Shown here one piece after another: positions 40,194 to 48,769 of a stretch of DNA of 64,000 bases. The position numbers and the translations under genes were made by a program. This stretch comes from Paracoccaceae bacterium (lineage in GTDB: Bacteria > Pseudomonadota > Alphaproteobacteria > Rhodobacterales > Rhodobacteraceae): NCBI GenBank assembly GCA_014654775.1, contig JACVZW010000071.1:149476-213475 (forward strand), read 5' to 3'. The notes under the pieces are model-generated. The model was not told where the DNA came from, searched no databases, and worked only from the letters and a program-made list of their open reading frames with translations. Numbering within the stretch: the stretch's first letter is position 1; each line of letters starts with the position of its first letter.

Positions 40194-41432
40194 CTACACC
40201 CTGTCGGTGCCGCGCCGCGCCTCCAGATGCGCCGCCAGATGCGCCGCATCGTGCCAGACCCCCCAGATGAACGGCGACGCCCGCCGCGTCAGCCATGGCA
40301 AGCCCAGAAAGCACAGACCCGGCACCTCGGTGATCCCCTGCCGATGCTGCGGCCGCCCCTGCGCGTCAAAGATGTCAAAGCCGATCCAGCCGAAATCCAA
40401 CTGATAGCCCGTCGCCCAGATCACCGCCGAAATCCCTGCCGCCTTCAGGTCCAAGGACAGGATCGGATCGCGCACGCAGTCCGGCATCGGATGGATGCGC
40501 CGCGCCTCGGGATCTTCCGGCAGGTCCAGCCCCTCGCGCGCGGCATGGGCATCCGCCTCGTCCAGCACCGATAGGTAATTGGCATCACCCCGCGCGATCG
40601 TCTCGGCCAGATCGGGCGCAAAGGACAACCGCCCCCCCGCATAGCCCGTCGTCCGCCCCACCAGCCGCATCCCGCGATTGCCCAGCGCGCGGAAATCCAC
40701 CGTATGGCCGCCCTGCGCCCCGCTGACGGCGATGGTCACATGCTCCATCCCCGGCGTCTGCGCCCGTGCATCCCACTTGCCAAGCGCCCCCAGCCACCAG
40801 ACGAAATCCCGCCCCCGATAGGCGCGCGGCGGGCGGTCATGCGGCCCAACCGACAGATAGACCTCGCGCCCCGCGCGCAGCAATTCATCCGCGATCTGGC
40901 TGCCCGACGATCCCGCCCCGATCACCAGCACCGCGCCATCCGGCAATTGCCCCGGGTTGCGATAGCCGTTGGAATGGATCTGCATCAGGCCCGCCGCCTC
41001 AGGGATCATCGCGGGAAAGACCGGCTTCTGGAACGGCCCCGTCGCCACCACCACATTCCGCGCTTCGATCACGCCGTCGCGCGTTTCGGCCTGAAACCCG
41101 CCCGCAGGTCCGGGTTTCAACGCCGTCACCTCCACCCCGCAGCGGATCGGGGCCGCGATCTGGGCTGCGAAATCCTCGAAATAGCGCACGATCCGATCCT
41201 TGCTGGCAAAGCTGTCGGGATCGATGTCGTCAAAGGTCGCCGCCGGAAACCGGTCATGCCAAGCCGGGCCATTGGCCACCAGCGAATCCCACCGTTCCGT
41301 CCGCCAACGCTCTGCGATCCGCGCGCGCTCCACCACCAGATGCGGCCGCCCCGCCTGCGCCAGATGCGCGCTCATGGCCAGCCCGGCCTGCCCGCCCCCG
41401 ATGACCAGCGTCTCGACCGTCTCAACCGCCAT
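40194..41432 (-). CDS. Flavin-containing monooxygenase-like protein
   Basis: The 412-residue two-dinucleotide-fold flavoprotein has FAD-binding VIGGGQAGLAMS at 10-21 and NADPH-binding VIGAGSSGSQIADEL at about 169, plus ATGYQLDFG near 355. It belongs to the FMO/Baeyer-Villiger-like group, and the substrate cannot be named. Related proteins act in trimethylamine, sulfide or ring-ketone oxidation, but diagnostic residues were not checked against those subgroups. It is divergent from an AraC regulator, with TGCTTAGGC motifs in the shared region. Confidence 0.8.
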   Translation of the reverse strand: MAVETVETLVIGGGQAGLAMSAHLAQAGRPHLVVERARIAERWRTERWDSLVANGPAWHDRFPAATFDDIDPDSFASKDRIVRYFEDFAAQIAAPIRCGVEVTALKPGPAGGFQAETRDGVIEARNVVVATGPFQKPVFPAMIPEAAGLMQIHSNGYRNPGQLPDGAVLVIGAGSSGSQIADELLRAGREVYLSVGPHDRPPRAYRGRDFVWWLGALGKWDARAQTPGMEHVTIAVSGAQGGHTVDFRALGNRGMRLVGRTTGYAGGRLSFAPDLAETIARGDANYLSVLDEADAHAAREGLDLPEDPEARRIHPMPDCVRDPILSLDLKAAGISAVIWATGYQLDFGWIGFDIFDAQGRPQHRQGITEVPGLCFLGLPWLTRRASPFIWGVWHDAAHLAAHLEARRGTDRV

Positions 41433-41841
41433 CGCGCATCCCCCCGTCTGCCCCGGCCCCGCAGGCCCTCTCCCTGCTTAGGCCACAGCAGGGTGCGCAG
41501 AAACACGCATTTGACTGGCCAGTGCTTAGGCCCCGCCTAAGCAGCGCGCGGCATCCGTTCCGCGCCCACTTGCGCCAGAGCGGCGGCCCGGCACGGCACC
41601 GCCGACACCGTCAACCGCACCGTCCTCCGCCTGCCTCCCCCTTGTGCATCGCAGGGTCAAAGACCGGGGCGCAGCACGCGGCGGGCCGATTCGACGCAGG
41701 AAAGTCGTTGACCGATTCGCGAATCTCCCCTCTACTTTCTTCATATTTCTTAAATGCATCTTGCGAAGACCGCTTTGCCCTCAGTTCCCTTTGCCAGTCC
41801 AGCCGGATGCGACAGACCATCAGCAGGGACGCCGGCACGCC
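41433..41841. other. Divergent intergenic region monooxygenase / araC-type gene
   Basis: The 409-bp space carries three TGCTTAGGC motifs and the dyad ACTGGCCAGT (41514-41523) near the monooxygenase side. The right half (41700-41800) is AT-richer and may hold the regulator promoter. No coding ORF was recognised. Confidence 0.5.
41475..41543. promoter_or_regulatory. Triple TGCTTAGGC operator candidate
   Basis: TGCTTAGGCC occurs at 41475-41484 and 41523-41532, and the inverse GCCTAAGCA at 41535-41543. The last two form a hairpin-like dyad with 8-bp arms (41524-41531 and 41535-41542). Spacing of direct copies is 48 bp. The array is 43-111 bp upstream of the monooxygenase start. Confidence 0.45.
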
Positions 41842-42822
41842 ATGGGATTGTCCTTTCAAAACCAGACCCTCTCCCTTCCCAGCGACCGGACAGGTCGCAT
41901 CGACTCCATCCTCTTTTCCCAGATTGACCGCTTTCGCTTCACCGCGCCGGGCGGCAGGCTGGAAACCCGCACCATCCGCTTTCCCGAACGCGGGCTAAAG
42001 ATCGGGCGGGTCGAGTCGACCGGCCATGACATCGCCCTCACCGAAGAGAACGCGGCCAGTTTCCTGATGCCCGCACGGGGCCACGCCCGGGTGCGCGGCG
42101 GCCATCGGGAATGGGAGGCCGATGCGACTGGCCTCCTCGCCCTGCGCCCGGGGCAGCGCGAGACGTCAGTCCAGAACGGGAGCGACGCCAGGTATCGCGG
42201 CTATGTCCTTATCCTGCCCTATGCCGACCTGATCGGCAGCCCCGATACCGCCCGCAAGGTCGAAGCGCTGTTTCAGGGCCAGCTTGGCGCGCAGCTGGCC
42301 GGTCCTGCCGCAAACCGCCTGCGCCACACTCTCGCCTTTGCCGTGGACGACCTGCTCGCCTCCCCGACCGAACAGATCACCGACCGCGTGATCCACGGCC
42401 TCCTCACCCTGCTCGACGACCTGATGCAGGATCTGCTCGACATCCCGCCCGACAGCGCCCTGCCAGATGCGGCGACCGCCGATAGGCTGCACGCCCGCCG
42501 CGCGCGCCACGCGCTCGACATCCTGCAGGACCGCTCGGACGAACCACTCTCCATCGCCGAACTGGCCCGCGAACTGGGCATCGGCATCCGCTCCCTTCAG
42601 ATGATCTTCGTGAAGTCCTACGGCATCGGCCCCCGCGAGATGCTCCACCGCATCCGACTCGACCGCGCCCGCCACCGCCTTCTGACCGCCGATCCCGACA
42701 CGCAGGTCACCACCGTCGCGCTGGACAGCGGCTTCACCCATCTCAGCCGCTTTTCCGAAGCCTATCGCCGCCGCTACGGCGAAAGGCCCATCGACACGCT
42801 GCGCCACAAGCCGCGGCACTGA
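41842..42822 (+). CDS. AraC-family transcriptional regulator
   Basis: The 326-residue protein has an N-terminal AraC-binding-like (cupin-type) ligand domain and two C-terminal helix-turn-helix motifs (LSIAELARELGIGIRSLQ near 240 and TTVALDSGFTHLSRFSEAYRR near 290). The ending RRRYGERPIDTLR is the usual AraC signature. The ATG at 41842 gives a normal length, whereas an upstream in-frame ATG adds a non-conserved 66-residue segment. It is divergent from the monooxygenase gene and is its likely regulator. Confidence 0.85.
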   Translation: MGLSFQNQTLSLPSDRTGRIDSILFSQIDRFRFTAPGGRLETRTIRFPERGLKIGRVESTGHDIALTEENAASFLMPARGHARVRGGHREWEADATGLLALRPGQRETSVQNGSDARYRGYVLILPYADLIGSPDTARKVEALFQGQLGAQLAGPAANRLRHTLAFAVDDLLASPTEQITDRVIHGLLTLLDDLMQDLLDIPPDSALPDAATADRLHARRARHALDILQDRSDEPLSIAELARELGIGIRSLQMIFVKSYGIGPREMLHRIRLDRARHRLLTADPDTQVTTVALDSGFTHLSRFSEAYRRRYGERPIDTLRHKPRH

Positions 42823-42876
42823 CCGGGAACACCGCCCCATGCCCATCGGCCCCGGGCGGCCATCTGCAATCGACGC

Positions 42877-43818
42877 TCAGCGCTCCCCGCGCCGATAGGG
42901 CTGCATCAGCGCCTCAGGCACCCGCGCCCGCCGCGCCACCAGTACCAACGCGACGATAGACAGCACATAGGGCGCCATCAGGAACAGCTGATAGGGCACC
43001 CCCTCCACCACCGTCTGCAGCCGCAACTGGAACGCATCGAACAGCGCGAAGAGCAGCGCCCCGATCAGCGCCTTGCCCGGCCGCCACGAGGCAAAGACCA
43101 CCAGCGCAATGCAGATCCAGCCCCGCCCCTGCACCATCGTGGGGAAGAAACTGTTGAAAGCCGCCGTCGTCAGGAAGGCCCCGCCCAGCGCCATCAGCCC
43201 AGACCCCACCATCACCGCCCAGATGCGGATGCGATGGGGGTTCAGACCCTGCGCCTCCACCGCATGCGGGTTCTCGCCCGTCATCCGCAGGGCAAGGCCC
43301 GCAGGCGTCCGGTTCAGGAACCACGCCACCAGCACAACAAGGATCAGCGCCACATAGGTGGGCGGCATTTGGGTAAAGACCGCCTCGCCAAGGAAGGGGA
43401 TAGAGGACAAGCCCGGCACCGCCAGCGGCTGGAACGGCACGATGGTGGGCGGCAGATCGCCCACCTCCACCCACAGCCGATACAAATAATAGGCCAGCGC
43501 CGAAGCCAGCAGCGTGATCCCCAGCCCCGACACATGCTGCGACAGGCCCAAGGGCACGGTCAGCATCGCATGCAGCCAGCCCATCATCATCCCCACCAGT
43601 ACCGCCACGGCCATCCCCAGCCACAGATCGCCCCCCCAATAGACCGTCAGCCAGCCGACCATCGCGCCCAGCGTCATGATCCCCTCGATCCCAAGGTTCA
43701 GGACCCCCGCCCGCTCGCAGATCAAGGCACCCAGCACGCCAAAGATCAGCGGCGTCGCGATCCGCAGCACCGCCTCCCACAGGCTCGCCGTCATCAGGAT
43801 ATCCAGCGCCACCGTCAT
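42877..43818 (-). CDS. ABC transporter permease (BMP/nucleoside-type)
   Basis: The 313-residue membrane protein has about eight to nine hydrophobic segments and the motifs RAGVLNLGIEGIM near 36 and ALRMTGENPHAVEAQG near 175, typical of permeases in the BMP-type nucleoside family. It pairs with the permease encoded just upstream (4-nt overlap). It is the last gene of the transporter operon. Confidence 0.88.
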   Translation of the reverse strand: MTVALDILMTASLWEAVLRIATPLIFGVLGALICERAGVLNLGIEGIMTLGAMVGWLTVYWGGDLWLGMAVAVLVGMMMGWLHAMLTVPLGLSQHVSGLGITLLASALAYYLYRLWVEVGDLPPTIVPFQPLAVPGLSSIPFLGEAVFTQMPPTYVALILVVLVAWFLNRTPAGLALRMTGENPHAVEAQGLNPHRIRIWAVMVGSGLMALGGAFLTTAAFNSFFPTMVQGRGWICIALVVFASWRPGKALIGALLFALFDAFQLRLQTVVEGVPYQLFLMAPYVLSIVALVLVARRARVPEALMQPYRRGER

Positions 43819-44864
43819 GTCCGCACCCGATAGGTCGCAAAGAGCAGCGCCACCAGCATCGCCAGCAGCGCCACCGCCATGATCACATCCGCAATGAAGG
43901 ACGGCACGCCCGTCGCCCGGCTCATCGCATCCGCGCCCACGAAAATCGTGGCGACAAAGACCGAGGCCGCCACCACCCCCGCCGGATGCAGCGCCGCCAG
44001 CATCGCCACCACGATCCCCGCATAGCCGAACCCCGGCGACAAGGTCGTGGTCACATATCCCACCGGACCCAGCACCTCGATCGCGCCCGCCAGCCCCGCA
44101 AGGCCGCCCGACAGGATCGCCACCTTGGCCAGCGTCGCCGTGATCGGCACGCCCGCAAAGGCCGCCGCCCCCGGGTTCAACCCCGCCGCCCGCGTCTGGG
44201 CCCCGAACACCGTCCGCGCCTGCACCAGCCAGATGATCCCCGCCACGATGACGGCCAGCACCAGCCCCACATGCAGCCGCGACCGGGGCACCAGATCCGG
44301 CAGCCGCAGCCCCGCCGCCACCGGCACCGATTGCGGCCAGCCAAAGGCCATCGGGTCCTTCAGCACCCCCTCCACCATCAGCCCGACGAACAGCAGCGCG
44401 ACGAAATTCAAAAGCAGCGTCGTCACCACCTCATCCACCCCGAACCGCAACCGCAGCAGCGCCGGGATCAGCAGCAACACCGCCCCCGCCGCCATCGCCC
44501 CCAGCGCGATCACCGCCCAGGCCGCAGGCAGCGGCAGCCCCACCACCACCGAATGGCCCAGCGCCGCGGCTGCCAGCGCGCCCATGTAGAACTGCCCCTC
44601 GCCGCCGATGTTCCAAAGCCGCGCCCGAAAGGCGACCGCCGCCGCCAACCCCGTCAGGATCAGGGGCGAGGCCCGCGTCAGCGTCTCCGTCACCGCCAGC
44701 CGCGACCCGAAAGCCCCGCGCAGCATCTCGCCATAGGCGACCCACGGGCTTACCCCCGCCATGGCAATCAGCCCCGCGCACAGGACCAGCGCCCCCAGCA
44801 CCGCCCCGAAAGGCGCAAGGATCAGCGCCGTGACCGAAACCTCCTCCCGCCGCTCAATGCGCAT
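43815..44864 (-). CDS. ABC transporter permease (BMP/nucleoside-type)
   Basis: The 349-residue permease has about nine to ten membrane segments, with LWNIGGEGQFYMGA near 88 and RAAGLNPGAAAFAGVP near 230 as family markers. The ATG at 44864 (GGGGGACGGCGG upstream) is chosen over a GTG at 44882. It overlaps the ATPase gene by 11 nt at its start and the next permease by 4 nt, so these three genes are translated as one unit. Confidence 0.88.
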   Translation of the reverse strand: MRIERREEVSVTALILAPFGAVLGALVLCAGLIAMAGVSPWVAYGEMLRGAFGSRLAVTETLTRASPLILTGLAAAVAFRARLWNIGGEGQFYMGALAAAALGHSVVVGLPLPAAWAVIALGAMAAGAVLLLIPALLRLRFGVDEVVTTLLLNFVALLFVGLMVEGVLKDPMAFGWPQSVPVAAGLRLPDLVPRSRLHVGLVLAVIVAGIIWLVQARTVFGAQTRAAGLNPGAAAFAGVPITATLAKVAILSGGLAGLAGAIEVLGPVGYVTTTLSPGFGYAGIVVAMLAALHPAGVVAASVFVATIFVGADAMSRATGVPSFIADVIMAVALLAMLVALLFATYRVRT

Positions 44865-46380
44865 CCGCCGTCCCCCAGACACCCGCCATCATCAGGCCCA
44901 GCTTGCGCGCATCTGCCGCCTCCGCCGCGATCGGCGCCGACAGCTTGCCCTTCACGATGGCCTGCAACCGGTCAGCCAGCCCCACCGCCTCGTCAAGGTC
45001 CTCCGAGATCAGCAGGATCGCCGCCCCCTCTGCTCGCGCCTGCAACAATTCCTGATGCACCGCCGCAATCGCCCCCTCGTCCAGCCCCCGCGTCGGCTGG
45101 TTGGCCAGCAGGAAGCGCGGCCCCGCCGCAAGGTTGCGGCCAAGGATCAGCTTCTGCATATTCCCCCCCGACAGCGCCCGTGTCCGCGTGCGCGGCCCCG
45201 CGCCGCGAATATCGAACCGCGCAATCAACGCCTCGGCATAGTCCATCGCCGCCCGCCGCCGGACAAAGCCAAGGCGCGCATAATCCCGCAGCCGCTCCAG
45301 CACCGCATTCTCCCAGACCGCAAGATCGCCCACCACGCCCTCCGCATGGCGGTCCTCCGGCACCCGGCCAATCCCCATGCGCACCGCCTGCCGGGGCGTC
45401 ATCCGCGCGATGTCGCGCCCGTCGAAGGTCAGGCTCCCGCCCTCCGGCCGCGCCAGCCCCGACAGCACGCGCCCCAGCATCGCCTGCCCGTTCCCCGACA
45501 CGCCGACGATCCCGAGGATTTCCCCCGCCCGCACCTCGAAATCCACGCCGTCCAGCGCCATGCCGCCGCCCCGGCTGACCCGCAGCCCCTTGGCCACCAC
45601 CACAGGCGCCCCCGCCGCATGGGCCTGCCGCTTGGGCCGCGCCACCGCGCGCCCCACCATCAGCTCGGCCAGCTCCGCCGGATTGGTCTCCGCCGTCACC
45701 CGCTCTGCCACCACCCGCCCCTGCCGCAGCACGACCACCCGGTCCGATGCCCCCATCACCTCATGCAGCTTGTGGCTGATGAACAGGATCGACAGCCCGC
45801 CCTTCGCCATCCCCTTCAGGATGCGGAACAGCTGCTCCGCCTCCGGCCGCGCCAGCACCGCCGTGGGTTCGTCCAAGATCAGGATGCGCGCCTCGCGATA
45901 AAGCGCCTTCAGGATCTCCACCCGCTGCCGCTCGCCCACCGACAGATCGCCGACCCGCGCCATGGGATCGACGGGCAGGCCGAACTGCCGCGACAGGTCC
46001 TCGATCTTGCGGATCGCCCCGTCGCGGTTCATCCCCACCTTCCACAGGGATTCCGACCCGATCACGATGTTCTCCAGCACGGTCAGGTTGCCCGCCAGCG
46101 TGAAATGCTGGTGCACCATCCCCACCCCTGCCGCGATGGCCGCCTGCGGCCGCCCCGGCGGAAGCGCGCGCCCCATCACCCGCACCGCCCCCGCATCCGC
46201 CGCGTAATGGCCGAACAGGATGTTCATCAGCGTGGTCTTGCCCGCGCCGTTTTCCCCCAGCAGCGCCAGCACCTCGCCCTTCTTCAAGGACAGCGTCACC
46301 CCGTCATTGGCCAGCAGCGCGCCAAAGCGCTTGCTGATCCCCTCCAGTTCCAAAACCGGCCCCACCGCCCCCGCGATCAT
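44854..46380 (-). CDS. ABC transporter ATPase with two nucleotide-binding domains
   Basis: The 508-residue protein has two fused ABC domains, as in sugar and BMP-type nucleoside importers. The first has Walker A GENGAGKTT near 45, LSVGERQRVEILKAL and ILDEPTAVL. The second has a degenerate Walker A (GVSGNGQAM), ALSGGNMQKLILGR and a Walker B-like LLANQPTRGLD, where Ala-Asn-Gln replaces the usual Asp-Glu start as in this family. The ATG at 46380 has AGGGGGACAGGG upstream. Confidence 0.9.
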   Translation of the reverse strand: MIAGAVGPVLELEGISKRFGALLANDGVTLSLKKGEVLALLGENGAGKTTLMNILFGHYAADAGAVRVMGRALPPGRPQAAIAAGVGMVHQHFTLAGNLTVLENIVIGSESLWKVGMNRDGAIRKIEDLSRQFGLPVDPMARVGDLSVGERQRVEILKALYREARILILDEPTAVLARPEAEQLFRILKGMAKGGLSILFISHKLHEVMGASDRVVVLRQGRVVAERVTAETNPAELAELMVGRAVARPKRQAHAAGAPVVVAKGLRVSRGGGMALDGVDFEVRAGEILGIVGVSGNGQAMLGRVLSGLARPEGGSLTFDGRDIARMTPRQAVRMGIGRVPEDRHAEGVVGDLAVWENAVLERLRDYARLGFVRRRAAMDYAEALIARFDIRGAGPRTRTRALSGGNMQKLILGRNLAAGPRFLLANQPTRGLDEGAIAAVHQELLQARAEGAAILLISEDLDEAVGLADRLQAIVKGKLSAPIAAEAADARKLGLMMAGVWGTADAH

Positions 46381-46458
46381 CCCTGTCCCCCTGCCGTCTC
46401 CGCGCCAGTCACCCGACCCTAGCACATCCACCCCAAACGCAAGCCCTTTCCCGCGCCC

Positions 46459-47754
46459 TCACGGATGCCCCGCCACCGGATAGGGATAGGCCACCTCCGG
46501 CAAGCCGCCCGCCACCCGCGCGGCGAGGCGCAGCAGCGCCCGGTCGCATCCCGCGCGCGCCGCGATCTGCACCCCCACCGGGATGCCCTCGCCCGCCACG
46601 GGCACCACAACCGCCGGACAGCCCGCCGCATTGGCAATCGCCGCCCCCGGCGCGATCTCGCCCATCCGCGCGAAATGCGCCCCCACATCCCGCGCGCCCA
46701 TGTCGAAGGCCCCCACCTCCGGCACGCCCTTGCGCAGCACCGGGGAAATCACCGCATCCACCCCCGCCATCCACGCCTCCCACTCCGCCGTCAGCACCGC
46801 CATCTCACGGCCAAGGGCAAAGACCTCCGCCCCCGTCATCGCGCGCCCCTCCTCCATCACCGCCCCGGCAATGGGCGACAGTTCCCCAGCCTCTACCCCC
46901 AGAAACCCCATCCACTCCGCCAGCGAGGCCGTCAGAACCCCCTGCGCCACCCGCTCGGCCCGCGCGGCCATCGCCACCGGGAACTCCCGCCGTTCCACTG
47001 TGACCCCAAACCCGCGCAGCACCTCCGCCACCGCCTCCACCCCGGCCACTTGCGACGGGGCACAGCCCTCCGGCACCACCATCGCAACGCGGCCCAAGGC
47101 GAAAGCCCGATCCCCCGCCCAAGGCTCCGCCACCGCGTCAAAGGCCGTGGCCACATCCCGCACCGTGCGCGCCAGAACCAACTCGCTCGCCAGCCCCATC
47201 AGCCAATTGCCCTGATCCGGCCCCATCGGCACCGCGCCGCGCGACGGCTTCAACCCCACCAGCCCGCAACAGGCCGCAGGCATCCGGATCGACCCTGCCG
47301 CATCGGTCGCATGCGCAATCGCCACGATCCCGCCCGCCACCGCCGCCGCCGCCCCGCCCGATGACCCACCGGGCGACAGCCGCGCATCCCACGGGTTCAC
47401 ACAAGGGTCCGAGGTCAGCGCCAGCCCGAATTCCGGCACCCGGGTCAGGCCAAAAGGCACCAGCCCCGCGCCCCGAAACCGCGCAAACAAATCGCTGTCC
47501 TCTGTCCGGTCCAACCGCCGCCCGGTCAGCGCCGCAGACCCCGCCACAGGCGTCATCCCCGCCGCGCCGGACCCAAGGTCCTTGCCCAGAAACGGCACCC
47601 CGGCAAAGGGCCCATCACCGATGGGCCCCGCCACAGTCTCCACCCGCACCACCGCCCCAAAGCGATCCGCCGCAGCAACTGCCGCCGCCATCGCCTCGGC
47701 AGCGGGAACCGCACCCGAGGCGATCGCTTGCGCGAGGGACGTCGCGTCCTGCAC
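46459..47754 (-). CDS. Amidase signature family hydrolase
   Basis: The 431-residue enzyme has the Ser-cisSer-Lys triad: K58 (GKDLGS), S132 (GGSSGG) and nucleophile S155 (AAGSIRMPA). It hydrolyses an amide, but the substrate is not set by sequence. It starts with GTG 3 nt after the stop of the binding-protein gene. Its place inside an importer operon with a cyclic-amide deaminase suggests that it acts on the imported compound or a ring-opened product of it. Confidence 0.86.
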   Translation of the reverse strand: MQDATSLAQAIASGAVPAAEAMAAAVAAADRFGAVVRVETVAGPIGDGPFAGVPFLGKDLGSGAAGMTPVAGSAALTGRRLDRTEDSDLFARFRGAGLVPFGLTRVPEFGLALTSDPCVNPWDARLSPGGSSGGAAAAVAGGIVAIAHATDAAGSIRMPAACCGLVGLKPSRGAVPMGPDQGNWLMGLASELVLARTVRDVATAFDAVAEPWAGDRAFALGRVAMVVPEGCAPSQVAGVEAVAEVLRGFGVTVERREFPVAMAARAERVAQGVLTASLAEWMGFLGVEAGELSPIAGAVMEEGRAMTGAEVFALGREMAVLTAEWEAWMAGVDAVISPVLRKGVPEVGAFDMGARDVGAHFARMGEIAPGAAIANAAGCPAVVVPVAGEGIPVGVQIAARAGCDRALLRLAARVAGGLPEVAYPYPVAGHP

Positions 47755-47757
47755 CGC

Positions 47758-48741
47758 TTACGCGGGTTCGGTCGCGTCAATCGGCACTTCGAAAGTGCCC
47801 GCCGCGATGGCGGCTTTCTTCTCTTCCATCGCCGGGATCGCGTCGGCGGGCACTTCCTCGGCCACGTAGATCAACTCGTTCCCGCCGTATTTCATGAAGG
47901 AATACTCGGTGTAATCCCGGCCCACCGGACGCCCCGCCACCACATCGGCCACGATCGCATCGATGGTCGGGCGATAGTTCCAGATCGCATTGGCGAACAC
48001 TGTGCCCGGATAGCGCGGCGTGTAGTCGATCAGCGACCCGATCGCCTTCACCCCCCGCTCCTGCGCGCCATCCGCCGTGCCGATCCGCTCGCCGAACAGA
48101 ATATCCGCGCCGCCGTCGATCTGCGCCAGCGCCGCTTCCTTGGCCTTGGCCGGGTCGAACCACGCCCCGATGAAGCCATTGAGGAACTTCGCCTCCGGGT
48201 TCACCTCCTTCACGCCCATGCGGAAGGCGTTGATCAGCAGGTTCACCTCCGGGATCGGATAGCCGCCAACCGACCCGAAGGTCCCGGTCTTCGACATCTT
48301 CCCGGCCAGCATCCCTGCCAGATAGGCTGCCTCATGGTTGCGCGTGCCGAAGACGCCGAAATTGTCGCCCTCGGGTCCGCCCGACGACCCCATCAGGAAG
48401 GCCGTCTCAGGGTAATCCGCCGCCACCGCGCGGGCCTCTGCCTCCACGGCATAGCTTTCGCCCCAGATCAGCTTGGCCCCGCCTTCCGCATATTCCCGCA
48501 TCGCGCGGGGATAGTCGGTCGCGGCCACGCCTTCGCTGAACTCGTATTCGATCAGCCCATCCGCCGCCGCCGCCTGCAGCGCGGCATGGATGCGCGAATT
48601 CCACGCGTTTTCCACCGGCGAGGCATGGACCCCCGCCACCTTCACCGCCGTCTGGGCCTGCGCCTTGCGCAGATAGGCGGGCAGCGCCAGCGTGGCAGCC
48701 GCCCCCATCAGAACACTCCGCCGAGTCGTCGAAAATCTCAT
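47758..48741 (-). CDS. BMP-family substrate-binding protein, Tat-exported
   Basis: The 327-residue periplasmic protein has an N-terminal Tat-type signal (TTRRSVLMG, cleavage near AQAQ at about 29) and the BMP/PnrA-like binding fold (SEGVAATDYPRAMREYA, GVFGTRNHEAAYLAGMLAG, ILFGERIGTADG). The family binds purine or other nucleosides and their bases. The ATG at 48741 has AAGGGGAGACG upstream. It lies 28 nt after the deaminase gene and is coupled to the amidase. Confidence 0.88.
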   Translation of the reverse strand: MRFSTTRRSVLMGAAATLALPAYLRKAQAQTAVKVAGVHASPVENAWNSRIHAALQAAAADGLIEYEFSEGVAATDYPRAMREYAEGGAKLIWGESYAVEAEARAVAADYPETAFLMGSSGGPEGDNFGVFGTRNHEAAYLAGMLAGKMSKTGTFGSVGGYPIPEVNLLINAFRMGVKEVNPEAKFLNGFIGAWFDPAKAKEAALAQIDGGADILFGERIGTADGAQERGVKAIGSLIDYTPRYPGTVFANAIWNYRPTIDAIVADVVAGRPVGRDYTEYSFMKYGGNELIYVAEEVPADAIPAMEEKKAAIAAGTFEVPIDATEPA

Positions 48742-48769
48742 CTTACGTCTCCCCTTGGTTTCTGTTGTC

